Below are positions 24,555-31,978 of a DNA stretch of 64,000 bases, piece by piece. Positions within the stretch are counted from its first letter, which is position 1. Each line of letters begins with the position of its first letter. This DNA comes from Bog-473 sp963840435 (lineage in GTDB: Bacteria; Actinomycetota; Acidimicrobiia; Acidimicrobiales; RAAP-2). The notes under the pieces are model-generated. The model saw only the letters and a program-made list of their open reading frames with translations, ran no database searches and was not told the DNA's origin. The stretch lies in assembly GCA_963840435.1 (NCBI GenBank), contig CAWIYY010000021.1:1-64000 (forward strand). Direction: 5' to 3'. Position numbers and translations under genes: made by a program.

Positions 24555-25411
24555 GGTTTCTCCAGTGTTGCCGCGAAACGGACCAGGGGGGCCAACTGCT
24601 CCAGCTGGGCCTGGACCTCGGGCAGCGACCCGGCCCGGATGCGCAGGACGACCTCGGAGATGCCCAGACTGGCGTAGTGCTCGAGCTTGCTCTCGCTGGC
24701 GATGGTCCCGAACGGGACGACGCTCAGTGCATCGGGGTCACGTCCCGCCTGCTCGGCCCGCTCGCGCAGGCGAGGCAAGGCCTCGCCAAGGCCGCCGCCG
24801 CCGATGGGGAGCCAGCCGTCGGCGTAGGAGGCAACAGCGGCGAAGACGGACTCGCGGGCCCCCCCACCGATCAACGTGCGCACGCGGGGCTGCTGGACCG
24901 GCTTCGGCCATGACCAGGTCGGGCCGAAGTCGACGAACTCGCCGTGGTACTCCGCCTGGTCGTTCGACCAGATCGCCTCCATTGCCGCCAGGTGCTCGCG
25001 CACGACGAACCAGCGGCGCTCGAAGTCGACGCCGTGATCCTCCGCTTCCGCCCTGTTCCAGCCGATCCCCACGCCCAGCGTCACTCGTCCGCCCGAGAGA
25101 TGGTCGAGGGTCGCCACCTGCTTGGCCAGGACGATGGGGTCGTGCTGGGCGGCCAGCAGAATGCCCGTGCCGAGCCCGATGCGCTCGGTCACGGCGGCTG
25201 CAGTGGCCAAGGCGACCAGCGGGTCCAGACAACGCTTGTAGTCGTCGAGGCGCACGCCTTCGACCAAGGCGGGCGGCGCGTCCTCACGGACCGGCAGGTG
25301 CGTGTGCTCGGGCAACCAGAACGAATCGAATCCCGTCTCCTCGATCGCCAGGGCGAGCGCAGCCGGTGTGACGTCGAGGTCGGTCAAGGCGGCCGTGATG
25401 CCGAGGCGCAC
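24551..25411 (-). CDS. LLM-class F420-dependent oxidoreductase
   Basis: A 286-aa luciferase-like TIM-barrel oxidoreductase. The family features FDSFWLPEHTHLP, VTERIGLGTGILLAAQHDPI, LSGGRVTLGVGIGWNRAE and RTLIGGGARESVF are clear. The Gly-rich cofactor loops fit coenzyme F420 rather than FMN, as in most actinobacterial members of this subgroup. The GTG start at 25411 lies 2 bp after the enoyl-CoA hydratase stop; the stop overlaps the amidohydrolase start (ATGA). Its place between an enoyl-CoA hydratase and an amidohydrolase suggests reduction or oxidation of a catabolic intermediate. Confidence 0.9.
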   Translation of the reverse strand: MRLGITAALTDLDVTPAALALAIEETGFDSFWLPEHTHLPVREDAPPALVEGVRLDDYKRCLDPLVALATAAAVTERIGLGTGILLAAQHDPIVLAKQVATLDHLSGGRVTLGVGIGWNRAEAEDHGVDFERRWFVVREHLAAMEAIWSNDQAEYHGEFVDFGPTWSWPKPVQQPRVRTLIGGGARESVFAAVASYADGWLPIGGGGLGEALPRLRERAEQAGRDPDALSVVPFGTIASESKLEHYASLGISEVVLRIRAGSLPEVQAQLEQLAPLVRFAATLEKP

Positions 25412-25413
25412 GG

Positions 25414-26175
25414 TCAGGGTCGCTTGGCGGCGAACTCGGCCAGGGTGCCCGACTCGGCCGCGCCGCCCAGGAGGCGGCCGAATGCGCCCTGTTCGCGCCG
25501 GTTGGCCTCGAGAACGGCGTCGCGCCGGCCGGCGCGCAACAACGAGATGATGGCGCGGGTGGCGACGCGGGGATGGCCAGCGATGCGTGCGGCCAGGGCC
25601 ACGGTCTCGTCGACCACCTGGTCAGGTGAGCTGAGGGCGAGGGCGAGTCCGAGCTCGACCAGTTCTGGAGCGGTAACCCAGTCGGAGGTGAGGAGAATCC
25701 GGGCGGCGTGCTGCCAGCCCATGGCGGCGGGGAAGAGCACGCTGCTCGCCGCCTCGGGAGGGACACCGAGCTCGGCGAAAGGCACCCGGAGTCGGGCGGC
25801 CGGATCGACCAGGACCAGGTCGCAGTGGGCGAGCATGGTGAAGCCCAACCCGACGGCGACGCCGTTGACCGCAGCCAGGAGCGGGACGGAAATGTCGCAG
25901 ATGCAGTCGAGCAGGCCCATGAAGCCCTGACCGGCGCCCTCGACTGCGCTACCGGTGGCGATGGCGGCCATCTCGGCCAGATCTTGGCCCGAGGTGAACG
26001 CCGTGCCCCGACCGGTCAGCACCGCCGCACCGACGGCTTCGTCACTGTCGGCGGCGCGCAGCGCCTCGGTGAGCTCGAGGTACATGGCGGTGTCGAAGGC
26101 GTTGCGCACCTCGGGCCGGTTGAAGGCGATCAACCGGACACCGGGCGCGATGTCCTGCGTCTCGATGCGATTCAC
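25414..26175 (-). CDS. Enoyl-CoA hydratase/isomerase family protein
   Basis: A 253-aa crotonase-fold protein. Oxyanion-hole segments are AAVLTGRGTAFTSGQDLAEM and LLAAVNGVAVGLGFTMLAHCD. The family's catalytic Glu region is FAELGVPPEAASSVLFPAAMG, where E occurs twice in PFAELGVPPEA. It likely hydrates, isomerises or cleaves an acyl-CoA. Seven bases separate it from the upstream decarboxylase-like gene, and two bases from the F420 oxidoreductase gene, so it belongs to the minus-strand operon. Confidence 0.9.
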   Translation of the reverse strand: MNRIETQDIAPGVRLIAFNRPEVRNAFDTAMYLELTEALRAADSDEAVGAAVLTGRGTAFTSGQDLAEMAAIATGSAVEGAGQGFMGLLDCICDISVPLLAAVNGVAVGLGFTMLAHCDLVLVDPAARLRVPFAELGVPPEAASSVLFPAAMGWQHAARILLTSDWVTAPELVELGLALALSSPDQVVDETVALAARIAGHPRVATRAIISLLRAGRRDAVLEANRREQGAFGRLLGGAAESGTLAEFAAKRP

Positions 26176-26182
26176 CGAGCCA

Positions 26183-26572
26183 TCACTGATCCGACCCCGC
26201 CGTCTTGGCCGCCTTGGCCCGCCGGGCGATGACGTTCTCCGCCGTCTGGTTCATCTCCACGGACATCGGCCAGCCGATGTAGTGCGCCAGATGCACGACG
26301 ACCTCTCGCAGCTGGTCGACCGTCAGCTCGTCTCCCTCGAGGGCGCGATCGAACTGCATGTCGAGCAGGTCGCTCTTTCCCAGGGTGGCCAGGACGCCGA
26401 TCGTCATGAGGCGCCGGTCGCGCACGTCGAGCTCGTCGCTCGTCCAGACCGAGCCGAAGAGGTGGTCGACCGTCATGGCGGTATAGCGCCCAGGGATAGT
26501 GTCTGGGTCGACGGAGAAGCCGTAGATCTCCTCCATCTTGGCCATGCCGGCGGCACGCTCGTCGTCGCTCAT
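26183..26572 (-). CDS. Carboxymuconolactone decarboxylase family protein
   Basis: A 129-aa all-helical protein of the CMD/AhpD superfamily: DTIPGRYTAMTVDHLFGSVW, LDVRDRRLMTIGVLATLGK, LEGDELTVDQLREVVVHLAHYIGWP. There is no CxxC, so it fits the gamma-carboxymuconolactone decarboxylase-like branch, not AhpD. The ATG at 26572 overlaps the TGA of the truncated aldehyde dehydrogenase gene upstream (ATGA), a relic of coupling to a formerly intact gene. From memory, M. tuberculosis has a CMD-family gene (Rv0771) downstream of aldA (Rv0768) at the corresponding place, which supports the family assignment and ancestry. Confidence 0.88.
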   Translation of the reverse strand: MSDDERAAGMAKMEEIYGFSVDPDTIPGRYTAMTVDHLFGSVWTSDELDVRDRRLMTIGVLATLGKSDLLDMQFDRALEGDELTVDQLREVVVHLAHYIGWPMSVEMNQTAENVIARRAKAAKTAGSDQ

Positions 26573-26850
26573 GCCGGCCCTGGCAACGATGTGACCTGTA
26601 GGTACTCCTCGAATCCGACCACGTCCATCTCCCTTTCGATGCCCGACTGCTCGTACCCCCCGAAGGGCCTGTCGGGCCTGTACCACGAGCGTCCGTTGAT
26701 CCCGATCGTCGCGGTGCGGTTGCGCTGCGACACGGCAATCACCCGGTCCCGCTTTCCTGACCATACCGACCTGGACAATCCGCAGGCCCAGTTGCCGGCG
26801 ATGGCCGCGTCGTCGCCGCCGTCGTGGGGCGGCAGCGCCAGGACGGGGCC
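26569..26850 (-). pseudogene. 3' remnant of an aldehyde dehydrogenase gene
   Basis: The last about 94 codons read as the C-terminal end of an NAD(P)-dependent aldehyde dehydrogenase: GPVLALPPHDGGDDAAIAGN, CGLSRSVWSGKRDRVIAVSQ, RTATIGING, then RPFGGYEQSGIEREMDVVGF ending EEYLQVTS. The family consensus PFGGYKQSGIGREMG is recognisable but several conserved residues are altered. The NAD-binding domain and catalytic Cys/Glu regions (about 390 residues of a normal 480) are absent, and what precedes is unrelated sequence leading to the divergent promoter. Its stop still overlaps the CMD-family start. Not expected to be functional as an enzyme. Confidence 0.8.
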
Positions 26851-26927
26851 AGGAGATCCCCCCTGGCGATGCGGCTGGTGTCGGGTAGTTCGGTCCGGCC
26901 GCGTCGGGGCGTCGGGGACCCTAGATC

Positions 26928-26950
26928 TGGACAAGTGTCCAAACTACAGT
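26928..26950 (+). promoter_or_regulatory. Probable TetR operator overlapping a leaderless promoter
   Basis: TGGACA-AG-TGTCCA (26928-26941) is a perfect 6+6 inverted repeat. Four bases later TACAGT (26945-26950) fits a -10 hexamer, which would place the transcription start at or next to the ATG at 26959, giving a leaderless mRNA; no Shine-Dalgarno precedes that ATG. The palindrome would lie between -35 and -10. The second gene of the operon encodes a TetR regulator, the obvious candidate ligand-responsive repressor. The minus-strand operon starts on the other side. Confidence 0.65.
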
Positions 26951-26958
26951 CCGAACAT

Positions 26959-27702
26959 ATGACTGAGGGAAACGGCGAGGTCGGGCGGGCCGACTATTCG
27001 GGGGAGTTCGACCCCAGCTTCGACTACGAGGACCTGTCCAAAGAGGCCCTGGTCAGGCTCGTCCGGGAGTACGGGCTCATCGTCCACCTGCTCGACCGGT
27101 CCATGTGCGCCGCCATCGGCATCAAGTACGGAGCTGACGCGGTGAAAGAGCTGGCCATCGAGGAGTGGGCCGGGGCCAGCCCGGTCTACGGCGACCGGCT
27201 GCGCCAGATCATGAACATCGAGGGCGACGGAATCTCGGCCATCTTCAAGGTGCTCCAGCTCGACCCAGGCTTCCCGCACCACTACATGGACGTCCACTAC
27301 GAGATGGTCGACGAGCGCCACGGCTACTTCGAGCTGGCTTACTGCGGCGCGCTGATGGACGCCGAGCCCTTTGGTGACGCAATGGTGACGAACATGTGCC
27401 ACCACATCGAGGACGGCACGTTCGACGTGACGGCGCAGGCCGTCAACCCCAAGGCCCACATCCGCCACGTGCACCGGCCGCCCCGTGTCCCCACCGACCG
27501 GGTGCCGCACTGCCGGTGGGAAGTGGTGATCGAGGACGAGACCGAGACGTTGCCCGAGAAGGACATCACCAAGATCACCCGGATGACGACGGCGGCGACC
27601 TTCGCCTTCCCCGACATGAAGGACGGGACGCCGCACATCCCGGACATCCCGGACATCCCGGACATCCCGGACGGGACGTCGGGTCCGGGGCCGGTCGGAT
27701 GA
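26959..27702 (+). CDS. Conserved hypothetical protein, first gene of the CYP51 operon
   Basis: A 247-aa soluble protein I cannot assign firmly. Helical N-terminal half (LSKEALVRLVREYGLIVHLL, MCAAIGIKYGADAVKELAIE). The centre has a beta-rich part with conserved-looking Cys/His: YFELAYCGALMDAEPF, NMCHHIEDGTFDVTAQAVNP, HIRHVHRPPR and VPHCRWEVVIE. This pattern loosely recalls the L-2-amino-thiazoline-4-carboxylic acid hydrolase/DUF6125-like fold, which is a low-confidence idea. The C terminus carries a four-fold Ile-Pro-Asp repeat. ATG 26959 is chosen because of the promoter spacing; upstream codons are in the divergent control region. The stop overlaps the TetR start (ATGA). Presumably acts with the two P450s downstream. 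Confidence 0.75.
   Translation: MTEGNGEVGRADYSGEFDPSFDYEDLSKEALVRLVREYGLIVHLLDRSMCAAIGIKYGADAVKELAIEEWAGASPVYGDRLRQIMNIEGDGISAIFKVLQLDPGFPHHYMDVHYEMVDERHGYFELAYCGALMDAEPFGDAMVTNMCHHIEDGTFDVTAQAVNPKAHIRHVHRPPRVPTDRVPHCRWEVVIEDETETLPEKDITKITRMTTAATFAFPDMKDGTPHIPDIPDIPDIPDGTSGPGPVG
27637..27672 (+). repeat. 9-nt in-frame tandem repeat ATCCCGGAC x4
   Basis: Four perfect units at 27637, 27646, 27655 and 27664 encode Ile-Pro-Asp repeats at the C terminus of the hypothetical protein. Confidence 0.92.
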
Positions 27703-28367
27703 GCCTGTTCGAGTCGGTGGAGGGAGACGTCGGGGACGTCGGCTACGTCGGCGACGACGCAGCCGTCCAGCCCGTCCGGCGCCGTCTGTCCGAGCGCCAG
27801 GCCGAGGTGATGGAACGCCTGGTCGCGGCCGCCGCCGACGAGGCCGAGGATCGCCGGTACGGGGAGATCACGGTGCGGACGATCGCCCGGCGGGCCGGCC
27901 TCGCCCCGGCGACCGCGTATACGTACTTCTCGGGCAAGGACCACCTCCTGGCCGAGGTGCTGTGGCGCGGGATGCAGTCGTCGCCGCATCTTGTCGACGT
28001 CAACCGGCCGGTGGAGGAGCGGATGGCCGAGACCGTGCGCACCATGGGCTTCGACACCATGGCGACGCCCGCCGTCGCGGTGTGCACGACGGCGTTGCTG
28101 GCCGACGGGCCCGACGTCAAGCGGGTACGGTCCCGCATCGGCGCCGAGATCAGCCGCCGCCTGGCCTCTGCCCTCGGCCCGGGCTTCGACCCGGCCGTCC
28201 GCAACGTCCTGACCGTGACCTATACCGGCGCCCTGCTGAGCGCTGGCATGGGGCATCTGTCCTTCGACGCCGTCCCCGCCGTCGTGGTCGAGGCGGTTCG
28301 GCTGATGACCACCCGACCGACCGACACCGACGCCGACGCCGAGGTCGACGCCGGCACGACGTCGTGA
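27699..28367 (+). CDS. TetR-family transcriptional regulator
   Basis: A 222-aa regulator. The N terminus contains a Gly-Asp-Val repeat (about 8-20). The TetR DNA-binding domain is at about 36-85, with recognition helix region ITVRTIARRAGLAPATAYTY and FSGKDHLLAEVLWRG. The C-terminal ligand domain includes YTGALLSAGMGHLSFDAVPA. The end is an Asp-Thr/Asp-Ala low-complexity tail, like that of the histidine kinase at 4286-6052. Starts within the previous stop (ATGA) and ends within the next start (GTGA). Likely represses its own operon through the palindrome at 26928. Position corresponds to the gene before cyp123 in mycobacteria (Rv0767c, from memory). Confidence 0.88.
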   Translation: MSLFESVEGDVGDVGYVGDDAAVQPVRRRLSERQAEVMERLVAAAADEAEDRRYGEITVRTIARRAGLAPATAYTYFSGKDHLLAEVLWRGMQSSPHLVDVNRPVEERMAETVRTMGFDTMATPAVAVCTTALLADGPDVKRVRSRIGAEISRRLASALGPGFDPAVRNVLTVTYTGALLSAGMGHLSFDAVPAVVVEAVRLMTTRPTDTDADAEVDAGTTS

Positions 28368-29569
28368 CGACCCTGGCCCCGCTGGCGTACAGCCCCTACG
28401 ACTACGCCATCCACGAGGACCCCTACCCGACGTACGCCCGTCTCCGAGAAGAGTCGCCCGTCTTCTACAACGAGCCGCTCGACTTCTTCGCCTTCTCCAA
28501 GCACGCCGACGTCCTGGCCGCCTTCCGCGACGTCGACCGCTATTCGAGTGCCTACGGGGTCAGTCTCGATCCGGCCGCCTTCGGGCCCGACGCCCACAAG
28601 GCGATGTCGTTCCTGGCCATGGATCCGCCCCGGCACACCCGCATGCGCTCCATCGTCGGCAAGAGCTTCACCCCGAGGCGGGTGGCCGAGATGGAGGAGC
28701 GCATCAGGGAGCGGGCGATCCAGCTCCTCGAGCCCGCCGTCGACGCACGCACCTTCGACTTCGTGGCCGATTTCGCCGGTCGCCTGCCCATGGATGTGAT
28801 CTCCGAACTCGTCGGTGTCCCCCCGTCCGACCGGCCCGAGCTCCGCCGCCTGGCCGACCTGCTGGTGCACCGGGAGGAGGGCATCGACGACGTGCCGCCC
28901 GAGGGCGTCGAGGCCGCGCTGACCCTGGCCGGGTACTACGCCGACATGGTGGCCGACCGCCGCCGCCACGAACGCGGCGACCTCACGTGGTCGCTGTTGC
29001 AGCAGGAGATCGACGGCGAGGGACTGACCGACGACGAGGTCATCTCGTTCCTCTTCCTCCTCGTCGTCGCGGGGAACGAGACGACGACCAAGCTGCTCTC
29101 CAACGCCTGGCTGTGGGGCGCCCGCTGCCCGGCCGAGCGGGCCAAGCCGTTCGCCGACCCCGAGCGGGCCGAGCGGGTCGACGATTGGGTCGAGGAGACT
29201 CTGCGCTACGACACCTCGACCCAGATGATCCTGCGGGTGACCCGGGAGCCGGTGACCGTGCAAGGTGTCGACATCGGACCGGGGCGTCGGGTGCTCCTCC
29301 TCATCGGCTCGGCCAACCGGGACGAGGAGGTCTTCGAGGACGCCGAGCGTTACGACCTCGACCGCACCACGCAGAACCTCATCAGCTTCGGCGGCGGCCG
29401 CCACTTCTGCATGGGGGCGGCGCTCGCCCGCATGGAGGCCCGCATCGGCCTGGGCGAGCTCGTGCGCCGGGTGCGCGACTACGTCATCGACGAGTCGGGC
29501 GTGGTGCGGGTCCATTCCATCAACGTCCGTGGCCTGGCCGCCCTGCCGACGACGGTTACGCCGCGCTGA
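28364..29569 (+). CDS. Cytochrome P450 (CYP123-like position)
   Basis: A 401-aa soluble bacterial P450. The I-helix oxygen-activation motif is VVAGNETTTKL, the ExxR motif lies in EETLRYD, and the haem-binding loop is FGGGRHFCMGAALARME with Cys349 as the axial ligand. Also SFLAMDPPRHTRMR, typical of class I P450s. Electrons would come from the 3Fe-4S ferredoxin encoded four genes on. The GTG overlaps the TetR stop. In M. tuberculosis a P450 (CYP123) occupies the same place two genes before cyp51; whether this protein is a true CYP123 needs alignment. Probably hydroxylates a sterol- or terpenoid-like substrate. Confidence 0.92.
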   Translation: MTTLAPLAYSPYDYAIHEDPYPTYARLREESPVFYNEPLDFFAFSKHADVLAAFRDVDRYSSAYGVSLDPAAFGPDAHKAMSFLAMDPPRHTRMRSIVGKSFTPRRVAEMEERIRERAIQLLEPAVDARTFDFVADFAGRLPMDVISELVGVPPSDRPELRRLADLLVHREEGIDDVPPEGVEAALTLAGYYADMVADRRRHERGDLTWSLLQQEIDGEGLTDDEVISFLFLLVVAGNETTTKLLSNAWLWGARCPAERAKPFADPERAERVDDWVEETLRYDTSTQMILRVTREPVTVQGVDIGPGRRVLLLIGSANRDEEVFEDAERYDLDRTTQNLISFGGGRHFCMGAALARMEARIGLGELVRRVRDYVIDESGVVRVHSINVRGLAALPTTVTPR

Positions 29570-30372
29570 TGCCGCGCCTCGACCCTCATCCGGCGCGCCG
29601 ACCCGTCGTGGTCACCGGGGCCTCGTCGGGCATCGGGGCGGCGGCGGCGCGCACGCTGGCCGGCGCCGGCCACCCGGTCGTCCTGGGCGCCCGCCGCACC
29701 GAGATCTGCCGGGAGCTGGCCGCCCGCATCCGGGACGAAGGTGGGGAGGCGGTCGGCCTCCACCTCGATCTGGCCGACCCATCGTCGATCACCCAGTTCG
29801 CCAAGGAGGCGGAGGGCGCCTTCGGACCAGTGGAGGTGCTCGTCTCGAACGCGGCCCGCAACATGCCGGGCTCGGGTCTCGAGACGTCGCCCGAGGACTT
29901 CGAGGAAGTGCTGCGGGTCAACGTCGGTGGCGCGCAGCGCCTCGTGCGCGCCTTCGGCCCCGGCATGGTCGAGCGACGCCGGGGCGACGTCGTCTTCGTG
30001 ACCTCCGACGTGGTGGCCCATCCCCGGCCCCGCATGTCGGCCTACGTCACCTCGAAGTGGGGGCTCGAGGGCTTCGTCACCGCCTTGCAGATGGAGCTCG
30101 AGGGGACGGGGGTGCGGGCGGTGATCGTGCGCCCCGGGCCGACGCTGACCGGCATGGGCATGGACTGGGACCCCGACGTGACCGGCGAGGTGCTGGCCGA
30201 GTGGACACGCTGGGGCCTGGTTCGGCACTCGGCTTTCCTAAGCCCCGAGGGGGTAGCGCTGGCCATCGCCCACGCCGTGGCCGCTCCCAGGGGGACGCAC
30301 CTCAGCATCGTCGAGGTCCAGCCCGAGGCCCCGCTCGACCATGTTCCGGGCGACCAGAGCCAGAGCCAGTAG
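29569..30372 (+). CDS. Short-chain dehydrogenase/reductase
   Basis: A 267-aa Rossmann-fold oxidoreductase. Cofactor motif TGASSGIG (about 18-25), then GARR at the end of beta-2 suggesting NADP preference, VSNAARN for NNAG, and the active site with S in VFVTSDVV and Y159/K163 (AYVTSK). Starts at TGATG overlapping the P450 stop. Lies between two P450 genes, as the SDR Rv0765c does between cyp123 and cyp51 in M. tuberculosis (from memory). May oxidise a hydroxyl generated by the P450s. Confidence 0.92.
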   Translation: MPRLDPHPARRPVVVTGASSGIGAAAARTLAGAGHPVVLGARRTEICRELAARIRDEGGEAVGLHLDLADPSSITQFAKEAEGAFGPVEVLVSNAARNMPGSGLETSPEDFEEVLRVNVGGAQRLVRAFGPGMVERRRGDVVFVTSDVVAHPRPRMSAYVTSKWGLEGFVTALQMELEGTGVRAVIVRPGPTLTGMGMDWDPDVTGEVLAEWTRWGLVRHSAFLSPEGVALAIAHAVAAPRGTHLSIVEVQPEAPLDHVPGDQSQSQ

Positions 30373-30385
30373 GAAGGGGGCGAGG

Positions 30386-31783
30386 ATGTCGACGACCAGC
30401 ACCGGGCTCCGTGAACCACCCCGGGTGTCGGGGGGCGAGGGTGAGAACGGCCACCTCGACGAGATGTCCCATGACCCCATCGAGCTCATGACCCGGGTCA
30501 GGGCCGAGTGCGGGGACGTCGGGGAGTTCACGCTGGGAGCCCGGGACGTGGTCCTGCTCACGGGGGCCGACGCCAACGAGTTCTACTTCCGGGCCCCCGA
30601 GGAGCAGCTCGATCAGGCCGAGGCCTACCCGTTCATGACGCCCATCTTCGGCAAGGGCGTGGTCTTCGACGCGCCCCCTGAGCGCCGCCGCGAGATGCTC
30701 CACAACCAGGCCCTGCGGGACAAGTTCATGCGGGGGCACGCCGCCACCATCGCCCACGAGGTCGAGCGGATGGTGGCAGGATGGGCAGACGAGGGCGAGA
30801 TCGATCTGCTCGACTGGTTCGCCGAGCTCACCATCTATACCTCGTCGGCCTGTCTGATCGGGCCCCGCTTCCGCAACGAGCTCGACGGGCGCTTCGCCCA
30901 GCTGTACCACGACCTCGAACGCGGCACAGACCCCATCGCCTACGTCGACCCGTACGCCGACATCGAGAGCTTCCGGCGCCGCGACGACGCCCGGGTGGCC
31001 CTGGTCGAGCTGGTGCAGGCGATCATGGAACGCCGGGCGGACGGGTCGCCCCCGCCCGAGGGCAAGTCCGACCTCCTCGACGTGCTGATGTCGATCAAGA
31101 ACGAAGACGGCTCATACCGCTTCAGCGCCGACACCGTGACCGGCATGTTCATCTCCATGATGTTCGCCGGCCACCACACCACATCGGGCACGGCGGCGTG
31201 GACCCTCATCGAGTTGCTGCGCCATCCCGGCGAGCTGGCGTCGGTGAACGACGAGTTGGACAAGCTCTACGCCGACGGCTCGGAGGTGAGCTTCCAGGCG
31301 CTGCGCGAGATCCCCCGGCTCGAGTCGGCCATCAAGGAGGCGCTCCGCCTGCACCCGCCGCTCATCCTGTTGCTACGGGTGGCCATGGAGGACCTGACCT
31401 ACGCCGACTTCCGTATCGCCCGGGGCAAGTTCGTCGGTGCCAGCCCGGCCATCTGCAATCGCCTCTCCGAGGACTTCGCCGACCCCGACGCCTTCGTTCC
31501 CGAGCGCTACCTCGGACCGAGGGAAGAGGACCGGACCAACCCTTGGACCTGGATCCCCTTCGGCGCCGGTCGCCACCGTTGCGTCGGAGCCGCCTTCGCC
31601 ATGATGCAGCTCAAGGCCATCTTCTCCGTCCTGCTCCAGGGCTGGGAGTTCGAAGCGGCCCAACCACTCGACTCGTACCGCAACGACCACTCGAAGATGG
31701 TCGTCCAGCTCGAGCAGCCGTGCCGAGTGCGTTACCGGCGCCGGGTCGCCGCCTCCGCCTCCGCAACCCCAACCGCCCCATGA
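30386..31783 (+). CDS. cyp51: Cytochrome P450, CYP51 (sterol 14-alpha-demethylase) family
   Basis: A 465-aa P450 that is very close in wording to mycobacterial CYP51: I helix MFAGHHTTSGTAAWTLIELL, ExxR region IKEALRLHPPLILLLRVA, WTWIPFGAGRHRCVGAAFA with haem ligand Cys399, and the C-terminal SYRNDHSKMVVQLEQP. The usual B-C loop determinants (YPFMTPIFGKGVVFDAPPE) also match. CYP51 removes the 14-alpha methyl of lanostane-type sterols through three oxidations. ATG 30386 follows AGGAAGGGGGCGAGG. Bacterial CYP51 is uncommon; here it sits with a ferredoxin as in mycobacteria. No sterol synthesis gene is seen in the window, so uptake and modification of exogenous sterol or a hopanoid/terpenoid is as likely. 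Confidence 0.94.
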   Translation: MSTTSTGLREPPRVSGGEGENGHLDEMSHDPIELMTRVRAECGDVGEFTLGARDVVLLTGADANEFYFRAPEEQLDQAEAYPFMTPIFGKGVVFDAPPERRREMLHNQALRDKFMRGHAATIAHEVERMVAGWADEGEIDLLDWFAELTIYTSSACLIGPRFRNELDGRFAQLYHDLERGTDPIAYVDPYADIESFRRRDDARVALVELVQAIMERRADGSPPPEGKSDLLDVLMSIKNEDGSYRFSADTVTGMFISMMFAGHHTTSGTAAWTLIELLRHPGELASVNDELDKLYADGSEVSFQALREIPRLESAIKEALRLHPPLILLLRVAMEDLTYADFRIARGKFVGASPAICNRLSEDFADPDAFVPERYLGPREEDRTNPWTWIPFGAGRHRCVGAAFAMMQLKAIFSVLLQGWEFEAAQPLDSYRNDHSKMVVQLEQPCRVRYRRRVAASASATPTAP

Positions 31784-31977
31784 GGATCGTCGTCGACCGG
31801 GAGCTCTGCCAGGGCCACGCCGCGTGCGAAGGCGAGGCACCCGATGTCTTCTCCGTCGACAAGAAGGGCGAGCTCACCGTGCTCGAGCCCGAACCGCCGG
31901 AGGAGCTGCGTGACGCCGTTCTCCTGGCGGTCAAGTATTGCCCCACCCACGCACTCTCGATACAAGAGGAGGACTGA
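31780..31977 (+). CDS. 3Fe-4S ferredoxin, likely redox partner of the P450s
   Basis: A 65-aa ferredoxin. Cys at LCQGHAACEG and a distal KYCPTHAL give a C-x5-C...C-P arrangement; His (GHA) replaces the fourth cysteine, as in P450-linked 3Fe-4S ferredoxins. RIVVDRELCQGHAACEGEAP and DVFSVDKKGELTVLE are typical. The ATG overlaps the CYP51 stop by four bases, so stoichiometric expression with CYP51 is likely. Counterpart of Rv0763c beside cyp51 in M. tuberculosis (from memory). Confidence 0.94.
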   Translation: MRIVVDRELCQGHAACEGEAPDVFSVDKKGELTVLEPEPPEELRDAVLLAVKYCPTHALSIQEED

Positions 31978-31978
31978 C

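Noticed and set aside
26953..26964. Second LexA-like site (GAACATATGACT)
   Set aside because: Only the left half matches; GTTC is absent. It overlaps the start codon of the CYP51 operon.
28220..29515. 431-codon minus-strand open frame
   Set aside because: Antisense to the cytochrome P450 gene.
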